A stretch of DNA of 57,675 nt, taken from IMG/VR virus record IMGVR_UViG_3300006174_000002, positions 1 through 57,675 of that record, one strand, 5' to 3'. Positions within the stretch are counted from its first letter, which is position 1, and each line of letters starts with the position of its first letter. Source of the stretch: a virus. This document shows positions 47,961 through 56,800 of the stretch, piece after piece. Both the position numbers and the translations under genes were made by a program. The notes under the pieces were generated by a model. It was not told the origin of the DNA. It searched no databases and saw only the letters and a list, made by a program, of their open reading frames with translations.

Positions 47961-49300
47961 TGCAAAAAATCAAATTGACGGTCGGAATCACTTCTTGGCA
48001 CAACAGACGGACGGTAGTCGACAACATCAATAGCATCTTCAAGTCCCGAGACTTGGACTTCGAAGTTCTGGTTTACGACCAGGCAACTCAACACGGCTTC
48101 CCCGACCCGCTCGCCGAACTGTCCGTCCTGGCTCCCCGCGTCGTTGTCAAATGGTCACAGACCAACACCGGACAGTCCGTGTCACGCAATTGGATCATGG
48201 ATAACGCCAAGGGCGAATTCCTCCTGTTCCTCGACGCCGACATCACTCTCATTCCCGGCTCGGTAGACGCTATGCTTGCATACATGGAACGGTGTCCCGG
48301 GCTGCTGGGTATTCACTACGACGTCCGGTCGGACACTCCCAATCAGGAAACGTCGACACCCTCAGAGTGCGGCATTACCGACGCGGACATGGAAGAGCAG
48401 CGCTTGCTGATGTTCCATTACGCCATGTACCGCACGGACATGATCCGGAAGTTCCGGCTACCCGTGTTCCCGCCGTTCGATGGGCCGGGCTGGGGTGTGG
48501 AGGAGGATGTGGCGCACTTGCACGATCCGTTGGCAACGACTCGGATGATTAAATATCGGAAGTTCTGGCACCACCAAGAGGGGAGGTCGCACAACTTCCT
48601 GAAGGCTCAGATGGTACGGTCTCGGGCGTTGCGCTGGATCAAGTGGTGTATTTTGAAGCAGCAGGATCAGGCTTTGACTCAGTCGCAGTTGGATTCGGCC
48701 TGCGCTCAGGGTTACATCTTGAACGGTCTCAAGTTGGTGGAGAACAAGCAGAAGAACTTCATCAGCATTGCAACTCGGGAGATGTTCTACGAGTTCTTCC
48801 CGATGGCAACAAATGACCATTTGGCCAACACGGTGCTACTGTTCGAATATGAGAAGGCCACGGCGCGGGAAGTTTATGGCTCAGACGCTTACGTACGCTT
48901 CGAAACTTTGCCGACGTCAGCAAGTCCGCTCTGGCTGTTGGCCTGCATGCCGAGTCACGAGAATACAATGGACCGGTTCGAATGGGTCACCAATGCCAAA
49001 GCTGACCAGTTCACCACATTTCCAAGCATCTTCGAATATCGCAAGTGGTTGTCCGGGCTGAAGGCCGTCTCGGTGCAGACCAGGTCAATCTGGATGCATC
49101 TGATCAACGCCCTCATCGGCATGCCTACCATGTTGGAGCAGGGTCTACTAGCAGGTGAGGAAACGGAACTGCTCCAGGAACTCGGCCTGAAGCCGAAGAT
49201 GAACTACAACGACTGTCAGGCATTTCGGCAACTGCATCAGCAGGCTTGCCTCAACCGCGTGATTGTCCCAATGGTCAACACGCTCCTCAAATACACATAA
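47960..49300 (+). CDS. Family 2-like glycosyltransferase (GT-A)
   Basis: The N-terminal domain is a GT-A fold: KLTVGITSWHNRRTVVDNIN, VLVYDQATQHG, then SQTNTGQSVSRNWIMDNAKG and FLLFLDADITLIPGSV with the DxD-type metal site (DAD, residues 92-94). WGVEEDVAHLHDP supplies the later acidic motif. The C-terminal 200 residues are an unrecognised helical domain. Probably adds a sugar to a surface polymer or to the adjacent secreted protein. TAATG-coupled to both neighbours. Confidence 0.82.
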   Translation: MQKIKLTVGITSWHNRRTVVDNINSIFKSRDLDFEVLVYDQATQHGFPDPLAELSVLAPRVVVKWSQTNTGQSVSRNWIMDNAKGEFLLFLDADITLIPGSVDAMLAYMERCPGLLGIHYDVRSDTPNQETSTPSECGITDADMEEQRLLMFHYAMYRTDMIRKFRLPVFPPFDGPGWGVEEDVAHLHDPLATTRMIKYRKFWHHQEGRSHNFLKAQMVRSRALRWIKWCILKQQDQALTQSQLDSACAQGYILNGLKLVENKQKNFISIATREMFYEFFPMATNDHLANTVLLFEYEKATAREVYGSDAYVRFETLPTSASPLWLLACMPSHENTMDRFEWVTNAKADQFTTFPSIFEYRKWLSGLKAVSVQTRSIWMHLINALIGMPTMLEQGLLAGEETELLQELGLKPKMNYNDCQAFRQLHQQACLNRVIVPMVNTLLKYT

Positions 49301-50241
49301 TGGATAAAAACTCGGAACGCATCCTGGTGTCACTCTGCGACGCTGGACTAGCGAATCGGATGAACGCGATTGCAGGGGCCGTCATCATCTCTGATCAGAC
49401 TGGGCGTAAGTTGCACGTGTACTGGCCTTTGAATCGGTTCGTGGGCGCCACGGCGACCAGTTTGTTCGACTGGCCCCACAGCATTGTGCTGTTTAGTGAC
49501 TACAACGTCTCGGATACGATGCGAGCCATGCTGGCCACGCGCAACCGCGTCAAGTTCTACAACTGCGGTGTGGACGAGACGGCCACGAACGATTGGCGCA
49601 TGGTGTTGCCGCATGACGATGAGGAGATCGTTTGTATCAAAAGCTGGTACACGCCGGCCGTGTTCCCGCAAGACAGCGAACAGACGGAACGGGCACGGGT
49701 TGCTTTACGCATGCGGGGACTGTTCAAACCATCGGCGCCCCTCAATTCGTTGATTGAGGCCCGATGGAAGAACCTGTCCGAACGTGCCGCGGCTAGGCCC
49801 GTGGTGGGCGTCCATATCCGCTACGGCGACCGCAAGCCAGGTTCGTTCACCGAGTGGGATCCAAAGACCGTGGATGCCTATTCCCGCTCCACACTGGAGG
49901 ACTTCTACAAGATGATGGATCTGACCCTGTCCATCCGGCCAGACACCATGTTTTATCTGGCATCCTACAACCCGGATATTACAACTCAGGTGTTGGCCAA
50001 GTACGGTACGGATCGGATATTCACCGTGACGCCCGGACCGGGTCGGAACACGCCGACCGGCATGATGAGCGACGCGTCGGAATTGCTCACGCTTGGATCG
50101 TTCAGCAAGTTCGTGATCGGCACGGATTGGAGCCAGTTCAGCACGGTTGCGGCCGAGTACGGCAAGTGTCCGTTCATCGAGGCCAGCAACCACCACGAAG
50201 CCCTCAAAACCAGAATCAAATGGTGGATGTCAAAACCCTAA
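49300..50241 (+). CDS. Fucosyltransferase-like GT-B glycosyltransferase
   Basis: A 313-aa protein with the pattern of the NodZ/FUT8/O-fucosyltransferase superfamily: GLANRMNAIAGAVIISDQTG (like GxGNRL), VVGVHIRYGDRKPG (like V-HxRxGD), and SELLTLGSFSKFVIGTDWSQ then FSTVAAEYG (the DxxxLSxxxxxxGSxxSxFS-like acceptor region). Enzymes of this superfamily use GDP-fucose or related donors. With the GT2 gene it may build a glycan on the phage-encoded surface protein. TAATG-coupled start. Confidence 0.78.
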   Translation: MDKNSERILVSLCDAGLANRMNAIAGAVIISDQTGRKLHVYWPLNRFVGATATSLFDWPHSIVLFSDYNVSDTMRAMLATRNRVKFYNCGVDETATNDWRMVLPHDDEEIVCIKSWYTPAVFPQDSEQTERARVALRMRGLFKPSAPLNSLIEARWKNLSERAAARPVVGVHIRYGDRKPGSFTEWDPKTVDAYSRSTLEDFYKMMDLTLSIRPDTMFYLASYNPDITTQVLAKYGTDRIFTVTPGPGRNTPTGMMSDASELLTLGSFSKFVIGTDWSQFSTVAAEYGKCPFIEASNHHEALKTRIKWWMSKP

Positions 50242-50420
50242 CCCCCGTGCAGCTCCGTCGACGGGTCAAGCAGCTTGAGCGCTGCCTGACAGACGTAGAC
50301 CGATGGCTTGGTGACCGTTACAACGATCACCGGAGTTGCGGCACGGACAAGCCGTGGCACGAGGAGTTTGTTCTGTTGGGTCAGATCATGCGGCGGGTCA
50401 GCCGAACGCTTCGGCATTAG
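50220..50420 (+). CDS. Small hypothetical protein, 66 aa
   Basis: ATG 50220 (MVDVKTLTPVQLRRRVKQLE) overlaps the glycosyltransferase end by 22 nt. Basic, helical; a coiled-coil start. No family recognised. A 90-nt gap follows with no gene or clear signal. Confidence 0.55.
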   Translation: MVDVKTLTPVQLRRRVKQLERCLTDVDRWLGDRYNDHRSCGTDKPWHEEFVLLGQIMRRVSRTLRH

Positions 50421-50510
50421 GGAGTTGCGTCGGCTAGGGGTTTCGGGTAGGGTTTGGGTGTCGCCCCTATGTGCCTGGGCGTGGCATGTTTGAAACTCTG
50501 ACACAACATT

Positions 50511-51122
50511 ATGGATCTGCAAGATTGGCTGTTTTACTGTACGCAAAGTCCTATCGCAGCCAAGCTGTGCGGGTGGGGGTTGCTCTGCTATGGGGCTTGG
50601 TCATACTTCGTGCGGCCTGGCGTCAAACGGCTAATCAGCATGGTGCAGTCCAGCCAACACATGAGCGAAGTGCTGCCGGTGTTGGTCAACATGGCAGACC
50701 AGTTCAAACCAAATGGTGGCAACAGCTTACGAGACGTCGTCGACCGTATCAGCCAGAATCAGATCATCAACACGCTCCGGCACCGTACCATCTGTGCGCA
50801 TCTGGATCTCGCCACGTTTGAGGCTGATGCCAAAGGCAAGTACACTTTCGTGTCTCGGCCTTGGTGTAACTTCACAAATATGGTGCCGAGTCAGGCTTTA
50901 GGTGACGGTTGGATTGCCAGCGTGCATCCTGACGATCGCGACAAGGTCGTGGCCGAATGGCAGCACGCCATTGAGGACAACCGTGAGTTCTATGCCGTGT
51001 ACCGCGTCCTCACATTCGGTCAGGGCGGTATTGTAAGACTGGCAAGCCGGGCATTCCCAGCTGTGGGTTCGACGGCAGACAAATTGGTCGGTTTTGTCGG
51101 TGTAACCACGATTGCTGTATGA
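50511..51122 (+). CDS. Membrane-anchored PAS-domain protein, 203 aa
   Basis: A hydrophobic segment at residues 15-35 (IAAKLCGWGLLCYGAWSYFV) anchors it. The C-terminal 110 residues are a PAS fold of the PAS_3 type: GKYTFVSRPWCNFTNMVPSQ, GWIASVHPDDRDKVVAEWQH, YAVYRVLTFGQGGIVRLASR, then LVGFVGVTTIAV. There is no kinase or other output domain, so it may sense a ligand or dimerise with a host sensor. It is ATGA-coupled to another membrane coiled-coil protein. Confidence 0.72.
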   Translation: MDLQDWLFYCTQSPIAAKLCGWGLLCYGAWSYFVRPGVKRLISMVQSSQHMSEVLPVLVNMADQFKPNGGNSLRDVVDRISQNQIINTLRHRTICAHLDLATFEADAKGKYTFVSRPWCNFTNMVPSQALGDGWIASVHPDDRDKVVAEWQHAIEDNREFYAVYRVLTFGQGGIVRLASRAFPAVGSTADKLVGFVGVTTIAV

Positions 51123-51511
51123 TCACTGAACTTGTCACCGAGGTCGTTCCTGAATTAGCCAAGAAACACGGACGGTGGGCGGCTTGGGCCGGCACCGTCG
51201 GCTCGGTTCTCGTCCTCGGCATCAACGCCTACAACGAACGTGAGGCGCAAGCCGTGCAGACCAAGAACAGTGAGACCCGTACCGCGCTGCTCCAGGCCCA
51301 ATCGGAACAGATCCAGGCCCTGAATAATGCGATGAACGATCTGAAGGAACAAGTAGGTGAGCTTCGCGGCAGCATGGGTATCTTCACGACGCGGAGCACA
51401 ATGCCTTCGGTGTCTGCTAGGTGGTCACATCCGACGGTCGCGCCGGTCAACGCTATACAGACAAATGCAGTGAAAGTTGCAGCCCTACTTGAGGAGTTGC
51501 AGAAAAAGTAA
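51119..51511 (+). CDS. Membrane-anchored coiled-coil protein, 130 aa
   Basis: ATGA-coupled. A membrane segment (WAAWAGTVGSVLVLGINAY) is followed by a long coiled coil (LLQAQSEQIQALNNAMNDLK). The layout resembles inner-membrane spanins or tethering proteins, but there is no partner or endolysin, so it may instead pair with the PAS protein. Confidence 0.6.
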   Translation: MITELVTEVVPELAKKHGRWAAWAGTVGSVLVLGINAYNEREAQAVQTKNSETRTALLQAQSEQIQALNNAMNDLKEQVGELRGSMGIFTTRSTMPSVSARWSHPTVAPVNAIQTNAVKVAALLEELQKK

Positions 51512-51533
51512 ATCTCAGTTTCATTTCAACATA

Positions 51534-51556
51534 CCCACCCTTGTGGCGGGTTTTTT
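51534..51556 (+). terminator. Intrinsic terminator followed by CATTTATGG start context
   Basis: CCCACC (51534-51539) / GGCGGG (51545-51550), one mismatch, then TTTTTT and CATTTATGG with ATG 51562. Same arrangement as 37761 and 56893. Confidence 0.75.
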
Positions 51557-51561
51557 CATTT

Positions 51562-51753
51562 ATGGCTGAACCCATTATCTTAACGAACTGTGGTAATTAC
51601 GAAGAAGACCCGCACATCTGCGATGACGTTGGTGAAACTAAAGGTCAGTGTGCTAACTGTGGGGCCAAATGGTACGAACACAACCTTGGATTGCTGTTCG
51701 GCTCGGACCTGGAATATGCCCGTCAAATACAGGCATTACGCGGAACAAAATGA
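51562..51753 (+). CDS. Small zinc-ribbon-like protein, 63 aa
   Basis: Starts right after the terminator with no Shine-Dalgarno. CGNYEEDPHIC and QCANCGAKW form a likely zinc site; the rest is short. Function unknown. ATGA-coupled to the next gene. Confidence 0.55.
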   Translation: MAEPIILTNCGNYEEDPHICDDVGETKGQCANCGAKWYEHNLGLLFGSDLEYARQIQALRGTK

Positions 51754-52013
51754 TTACAAAAACCTTTGATGTGACACGTTCGGTAGTCGTCACGGTCGAC
51801 GAGTCCAAATTCACCCCGGAGTTCCTGCACAACTTCAGCGAGCACTTCCACTCGGTCAATGGCGTCGCAGGACATTTGGAATACCTAGCCGAGTGCATCG
51901 CCGGCGGCTTCATCCGGCGTCGGGATGATTTTCTCGAAGGCTATGGTCACCTCGATCAGTTCGGACTGAAGTTCGAAATTGAATATACCAGCGTCGATGA
52001 ACGCGAAGATTGA
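51750..52013 (+). CDS. Small hypothetical phage protein, 87 aa
   Basis: ATGA-coupled. Begins MITKTFDVTRSVVVTVDESK, with FTPEFLHNFSEHFHSVNGVA and HLEYLAECIAGGF, a pattern I have seen in small conserved phage proteins of unknown role. The end overlaps the next frame. Confidence 0.6.
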   Translation: MITKTFDVTRSVVVTVDESKFTPEFLHNFSEHFHSVNGVAGHLEYLAECIAGGFIRRRDDFLEGYGHLDQFGLKFEIEYTSVDERED

Positions 52014-52317
52014 GGCTCTAGGCCTCAGTTGGCCATTCACCCGTCGTCTCGTCCCAGCCGACGTACAGCTCGCCATCCATCACGTCCATGCGCCCTGGGC
52101 TGACCTCGTCTGGTTAGATCCTAAACGCAATCTGTGGGTGTACATATCCACGCTCCCCATCAACGAAGTTCAACCATGCTCTTACAATACCTCGGACTCG
52201 CCTGTCTGGCCTTTGCCCAAAACGTCGCATTCTCCATCGTCTCTCGCTCACGGAACCGCAGCCACATCGGCTACCACATCGTTGCGGCCATCTTCTCCAA
52301 CGCAATCTGGTTCCTGA
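51997..52317 (+). CDS. Hypothetical protein, 106 aa, C-terminal half doubtful
   Basis: ATG 51997 (MNAKIEALGLSWPFTRRLVP) overlaps the previous gene. The first 60 residues look real (WADLVWLDPKRNLWVYISTL), but from about 52176 the frame runs inside the next membrane gene and becomes Ser/Pro/Thr-rich, typical of a shadow frame. Either a long overlap or a lost stop through a small indel. Confidence 0.4.
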   Translation: MNAKIEALGLSWPFTRRLVPADVQLAIHHVHAPWADLVWLDPKRNLWVYISTLPINEVQPCSYNTSDSPVWPLPKTSHSPSSLAHGTAATSATTSLRPSSPTQSGS

Positions 52318-52469
52318 CGTTCCGTTTCTTGGTGAATCAGAATATGAGTTGGCAGTTGTTCGTGCCCTACACGGCCGGTACCGTGCTGGGCAGTGTGTTC
52401 GGTGTGAAGGTTTCAATGTGGATCGAGAAGAAATTAGGTGCCGAAAGTGATAACCATTTGAAGAAATAA
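52176..52469 (+). CDS. Small multi-span membrane protein, 97 aa
   Basis: Three hydrophobic segments: LLQYLGLACLAFAQNVAFSI, HIVAAIFSNAIWFLTFRFLV and YTAGTVLGSVFGVKVSMWI. The ending GSVFGVKVSMWIEKKLG is similar to that of UPF0316-type membrane proteins, but the protein is much shorter. No function assigned. Confidence 0.6.
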   Translation: MLLQYLGLACLAFAQNVAFSIVSRSRNRSHIGYHIVAAIFSNAIWFLTFRFLVNQNMSWQLFVPYTAGTVLGSVFGVKVSMWIEKKLGAESDNHLKK

Positions 52470-52473
52470 AACT

Positions 52474-52827
52474 ATGCTTAACTATAGCGTCGGTGACAAG
52501 GTGGTTTGTTGTAACGCAGACTTTCCCGAAGGAATCTTGAAATTTTACGAGCAGCTTCCCGTGAAGGACACCACGTACGTGGTGAGAGATATCCGTCTCG
52601 GTGCCGGCTTCGATATGAAGGGCGACATCTCGGTGCTGCTCATCGGTGTTGTGAATCCCAAGGCCGAATCGAAAGCGGCGCTCGAACGCGGCTTCCGAGC
52701 GGATCGGTTTCGCCTCTTGGAGGAGTTGCGCGACGAAAGCCGCCAGCGTCAGGAAGATAAACAGAAGGACTCGAAACCCATTGAGGTCGAGACGGAAGTC
52801 GAAACACCGGAATTCCAACCAGCATGA
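52474..52827 (+). CDS. Hypothetical protein, 117 aa, SH3-like N-terminus
   Basis: Starts MLNYSVGDKVVCCNADFPEG and continues KDTTYVVRDIRLG, a strand pattern like small SH3-type or KOW-like domains in phage proteins. The C-terminus is charged and acidic (EELRDESRQRQEDKQKDSKP). ATGA coupling follows. Confidence 0.6.
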   Translation: MLNYSVGDKVVCCNADFPEGILKFYEQLPVKDTTYVVRDIRLGAGFDMKGDISVLLIGVVNPKAESKAALERGFRADRFRLLEELRDESRQRQEDKQKDSKPIEVETEVETPEFQPA

Positions 52828-53045
52828 ACCTACAAGAAGCAATTACCAAAGCCAATGTGATGTTAGACGAGGGGGTCAGCCGTAGCCACGTGTGTTCGTT
52901 TATCAATGAGTTGGCCAGTGCCAAGCTCATTACGAATGCCGAGGCCGACTACTATGCTGACATCCTGGCCGCAGACCGAGGCAATAACGTCCCGGTGCTG
53001 CGTTCCTTATCCCGCGTACTGACTCGGCGGATGCCAACAGCATGA
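52824..53045 (+). CDS. Small helical hypothetical protein, 73 aa
   Basis: ATGA-coupled at both ends. Entirely helical (LQEAITKANVMLDEGVSRSH). No family recognised. Confidence 0.6.
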   Translation: MNLQEAITKANVMLDEGVSRSHVCSFINELASAKLITNAEADYYADILAADRGNNVPVLRSLSRVLTRRMPTA

Positions 53046-53305
53046 AAGTCGATCAAGCCACAGTTATGAATAATTGGAAAGCCGTTAAAGACGAGTTGCC
53101 GCCTCCGAGACACTTGGTGCTAGTTCTTACCATGCACGAGAAAATCAAGCTCGGCTATTGGGTTCCACGTGAGGATCTGCAGCCAGGTCGCATGTGGTCC
53201 ATTAATGGGCACTGTGGCGGCATCGGTACATCCTGGGAAGTTAAGCCACCAACGCACTGGCACTCGTTGGACGAAATTGCACACGAATCGTATCTAAATG
53301 TTTGA
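53042..53305 (+). CDS. DUF551-like small phage protein, 87 aa
   Basis: The layout NNWKAVKDELPPPRHLVLVL, LGYWVPREDLQ and VKPPTHWHSLDEI is that of DUF551 proteins (W-x-V-x-E-x-P-P near the start, THW near the end), small phage and prophage proteins of unknown function. ATGA-coupled start; overlaps the next gene by 8 nt. Confidence 0.7.
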   Translation: MKVDQATVMNNWKAVKDELPPPRHLVLVLTMHEKIKLGYWVPREDLQPGRMWSINGHCGGIGTSWEVKPPTHWHSLDEIAHESYLNV

Positions 53306-53579
53306 CCTCAAAATAATCGTAGATCGCACTCCTGGTATTGATCTGATCGTATCGGACAATCGGCACGATCAGGGCGGTCTGGACACTAAGCAGGAGATGG
53401 CTTTCAAGCACTTGATTCCTTGTGGCGAGTTGGACTATGTATGGCGGGAAATACTCTATGAGTTGGCGTCGCTGCACAACTGGAGCGTCACGGAGACCGG
53501 CTCGGACATCACCTTGCGCAAGGACCTTGCTTGGCTGAAGGCCGTGCCCGACCTGAACAAAACATTAAAACGAGCATGA
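53298..53579 (+). CDS. Hypothetical protein, 93 aa
   Basis: A soluble alpha/beta small protein (FDLKIIVDRTPGIDLIVSDN) with no recognised motif. ATGA coupling follows. Confidence 0.6.
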   Translation: MFDLKIIVDRTPGIDLIVSDNRHDQGGLDTKQEMAFKHLIPCGELDYVWREILYELASLHNWSVTETGSDITLRKDLAWLKAVPDLNKTLKRA

Positions 53580-53830
53580 AGCTCTATGACCGACTCGGTT
53601 ACGATGTTTATTGGAAATTGATGGAAGACGCGGCAGAGCAAGCGATCGTCGCGGATCTGATCGGAGACATGCGGTTCAATGGCACGGATGCCAAAGTCAC
53701 GGCAGCCGGCTATCGCTCCGCCGCGTTCATGTCCGTCGCGGGGCAGAAGTTCCGCGAAGTCAGCCACAACATGACACTGGCCGTCGTGGCACTGGAGCAC
53801 CTCGGTTACACCATCACGCCGACAGCTTGA
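53576..53830 (+). CDS. Small hypothetical protein, 84 aa
   Basis: ATGA-coupled. Helical (YWKLMEDAAEQAIVADLIGD). Its TGA lies in the -35 of the next gene's promoter. Confidence 0.6.
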   Translation: MKLYDRLGYDVYWKLMEDAAEQAIVADLIGDMRFNGTDAKVTAAGYRSAAFMSVAGQKFREVSHNMTLAVVALEHLGYTITPTA

Positions 53831-53855
53831 TTCCCCGCGGGCATGGTGGTAGGCT
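53827..53855 (+). promoter_or_regulatory. sigma70-like leaderless promoter of the RNAP beta C-terminal gene
   Basis: TTGATT (53827-53832), a 17-bp spacer, TAGGCT (53850-53855), then 6 nt and ATG 53862. Identical geometry to 27156 and 31170. GGTGGTAGGCTTCCACC also forms a short hairpin over the -10 region. Confidence 0.65.
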
Positions 53856-53861
53856 TCCACC

Positions 53862-56800
53862 ATGCCCGCTCCATTACGGCCCGCAATCAAAGACAATCAG
53901 CTGCAGGAAGTGCCCGACTCGGAAGTCGAGTACGAACACCTCTCCCCCAACCAGCACCTCGGCACCCACGCCAACCTGGTTCCACTCCAGTCCGCTGTCT
54001 CCTCTGGCCGTGTGTTCTACGGTGCCCGGTTCGCCAATCAGGCACTGCCCCTGAAGACCCCTGAAGCCCCGCTGGTGCAATTGTTGAGCGATACCGACCC
54101 GGAAGGCCGGTCGTTCGATGAAATCCTTGGCAACGAGGCCGGGAACGTCAGGGCGACCCACGAGGGTAGAGTTCATTCCGTGACGCCCGACGAGATCGTG
54201 GTCAAGACCAAGGACGGCGAAATGGTCAAGCATGACACGTACGAAAATTTTCCATTCAATCGTAAAACGACCTTAACACACATCCCGCTCGTCAAAGCCG
54301 GCGACCCCGTGACGCCCGGACAGCTCCTGGCCCATTCCAACTACACCGACAAGAACGGCACCCTGGCCATGGGCACCAACGCCCGAGTCGGTATCGTCCC
54401 GTACAAAGGCCACTCCATGGACGACGCCATCGTCATCTCCACCAGCATGGCCAAACGCTTCACCGCCAACAATCTCTACGGTCACGACCTCTCATACAAA
54501 CGGGGGGTCAAGGGCGGCAAGGCGCATTACACTGGGCTGTTCACCCACAAATTCGTGAATGAGCAGCTGGACAAGCTGGACGACGACGGGGTGGTGAAGG
54601 TGGGACAGGTATTGAAGCAGGGCGATCCGTTAATCTTGGCGACTCGGCCCCGGGTGGTTAGCTCGACGACGGCGCAATTGGGTCAGCTCTCCAAGCACAT
54701 GAAGAACGCACGGAATGATGCCTCTGTGCTCTGGGATCACGAAACACCTGGTACGGTGCTGGACGTGCATCGGACGCGCTCTGGGGTCAAGGTGAACGTC
54801 AGCAGCGATGCCCCCGCGGAAGTGGGCGACAAGATCGTAGGTCGATCCGGGGCCAAGGCCACTGTGTCGACCATCGTCCCGGACGAGCACATGCCGCGTA
54901 CCGTGGATGGTAAGCCGTTGGAGATTTTACTCAATCCTCAGAGTTTGGTGTCCCGTATGAATCCGTCGCTGGCCTATGAGATTATGCTCGGCAAGGTGGC
55001 TCGGAAGACAGGCAAGACCTATAAGCTACCCTCGGTGCTGCCGAAGGGTCAGGCTTGGTATGACTTTGTGAAGGGCGAGTTGGACAAGGCGGGCGTCTCG
55101 GACAAAGAGGAAGTGTTCGATCCGTTGCTGAATCGGAAGCTGGAAAACCCAATCACGGTTGGTGATATGCATTGGCTCAAGCTCCATCACTCCTCGGAGA
55201 GCAAAGTGAGCTCGCGCGGTACTGGGAGTTACAACGCGGATCAGCAACCAAGCCATGGTGGTGGTGACATGGCTCAATCGAAGCGCATGTCTGGGTTGGA
55301 CAGCAATGCCCTGATGTCCTCCGGCGCGTACAACCTGCTCAGAGAGGGTGCGACGCTAAGGGGTACTAAGTGTTTCGACGTGCAGACGGAAGTACTGACG
55401 CGACGCGGCTGGTTGTTTTGGAAGGATGTTACGGGGTCAGATGAACTATACACGCAGGATGGTTCAGGTCGTGGTTTTTTCGAAGTGCCACAACTCCTGC
55501 ATAGGTACCAGTACACAGGTGACATGTATGGTTTTGAGGGTCGCTTCTTAGATTGGCTAGTCACGCCTGACCATAAACTTTGGATGCAGCACATCAAAGC
55601 TACCAAGGGTCCGAAGATGCGGTTCAAAACAGCAAAAGAACTACATGGTAGAACTTTCTATATCCCGCAATTCGGCTCAGTGTATCCCGGCACATTGTCT
55701 GATGATTATCGTGTGCCGATTGTCAGTCAACCTGGTTGGCGTTCAAAGGGGTTTTCAATACCAATTCACGATTATTGCGAGTTGCTTGGCTGGTGGCTAA
55801 GCGAGGGTTGTTCTATGATAGATACGGATGCAGGAAAACGTGGTTATACTCAAATATCACAATCAGAATCTGCTAATCCGAAAAAACTTGAAACTATTAT
55901 ATCGTTGGTTGAACGAATTGGTCTAAAATATAATCATTTGCGATGTGGTGGTTACTCCAGGGGTATTCGTATTCGCAATAAACCACTGGCAGCACATCTG
56001 CGTCAATATGGGACTGGCGCTGCAAATAAGCGTATTCTACCCATTATTTTTGAAGCCCCTCTTGCTGCGCGTTTGAAGTTAATTGATGCTTATATTTTAG
56101 GTGATGGTCACACGCATGTGCATAACAACACGACTAGCCGAAGGGCCAGTAGCGTATCGCGCGGGTTATTGGACGATATGCAACGGTTGGCTGTTTTATC
56201 AGGTAATGGCGGCATCATTTCGCTGATCGACAGATCGCGGGTCACAACCTCTGCATTGAGAGACGGTAGACCGCTTAACTGCCTACCTATATGGTACATC
56301 GGTTTTGCAGATAATCGGCGTAACGCCACGGTGGATGGGTGGCATCCTTCACCGAATATGAGGCATGCATATATCGAACACTATGACGGTACGGTCTACT
56401 GCGCGACCATGTCTACCGGATTGCTATACGTACGACGCAACGGCAAACCTATGTGGTCTGGAAATTGTGACAATTATTGGCGAGAGCTGCGCCAGGGGCA
56501 TGAACCCAAGGAACCCGGAACGCCTTTCATCTGGGAGAAGTTCAAAGCGTTGCTGCAGGGTGCTGGGTATCACGCTCGCCGGCTGGGCAACGGCAAGGAG
56601 CGGTTGCAGTTCCTTACGGAAAAGGACCTTGAGAAGCATAAGCCGATTCGGGTGCGTACGGGTGATCTGGTGGACATGAACGATCTGAGCCCGGTTAAGG
56701 GCGGTTTGTTCGACCCAGCGCTTACGGGTGCTGGGGCATGGGGTTTCGTACAATTACCTCATTCCATTCCAAATCCAGCGGCCCAGGACGTTGTCTGCAA

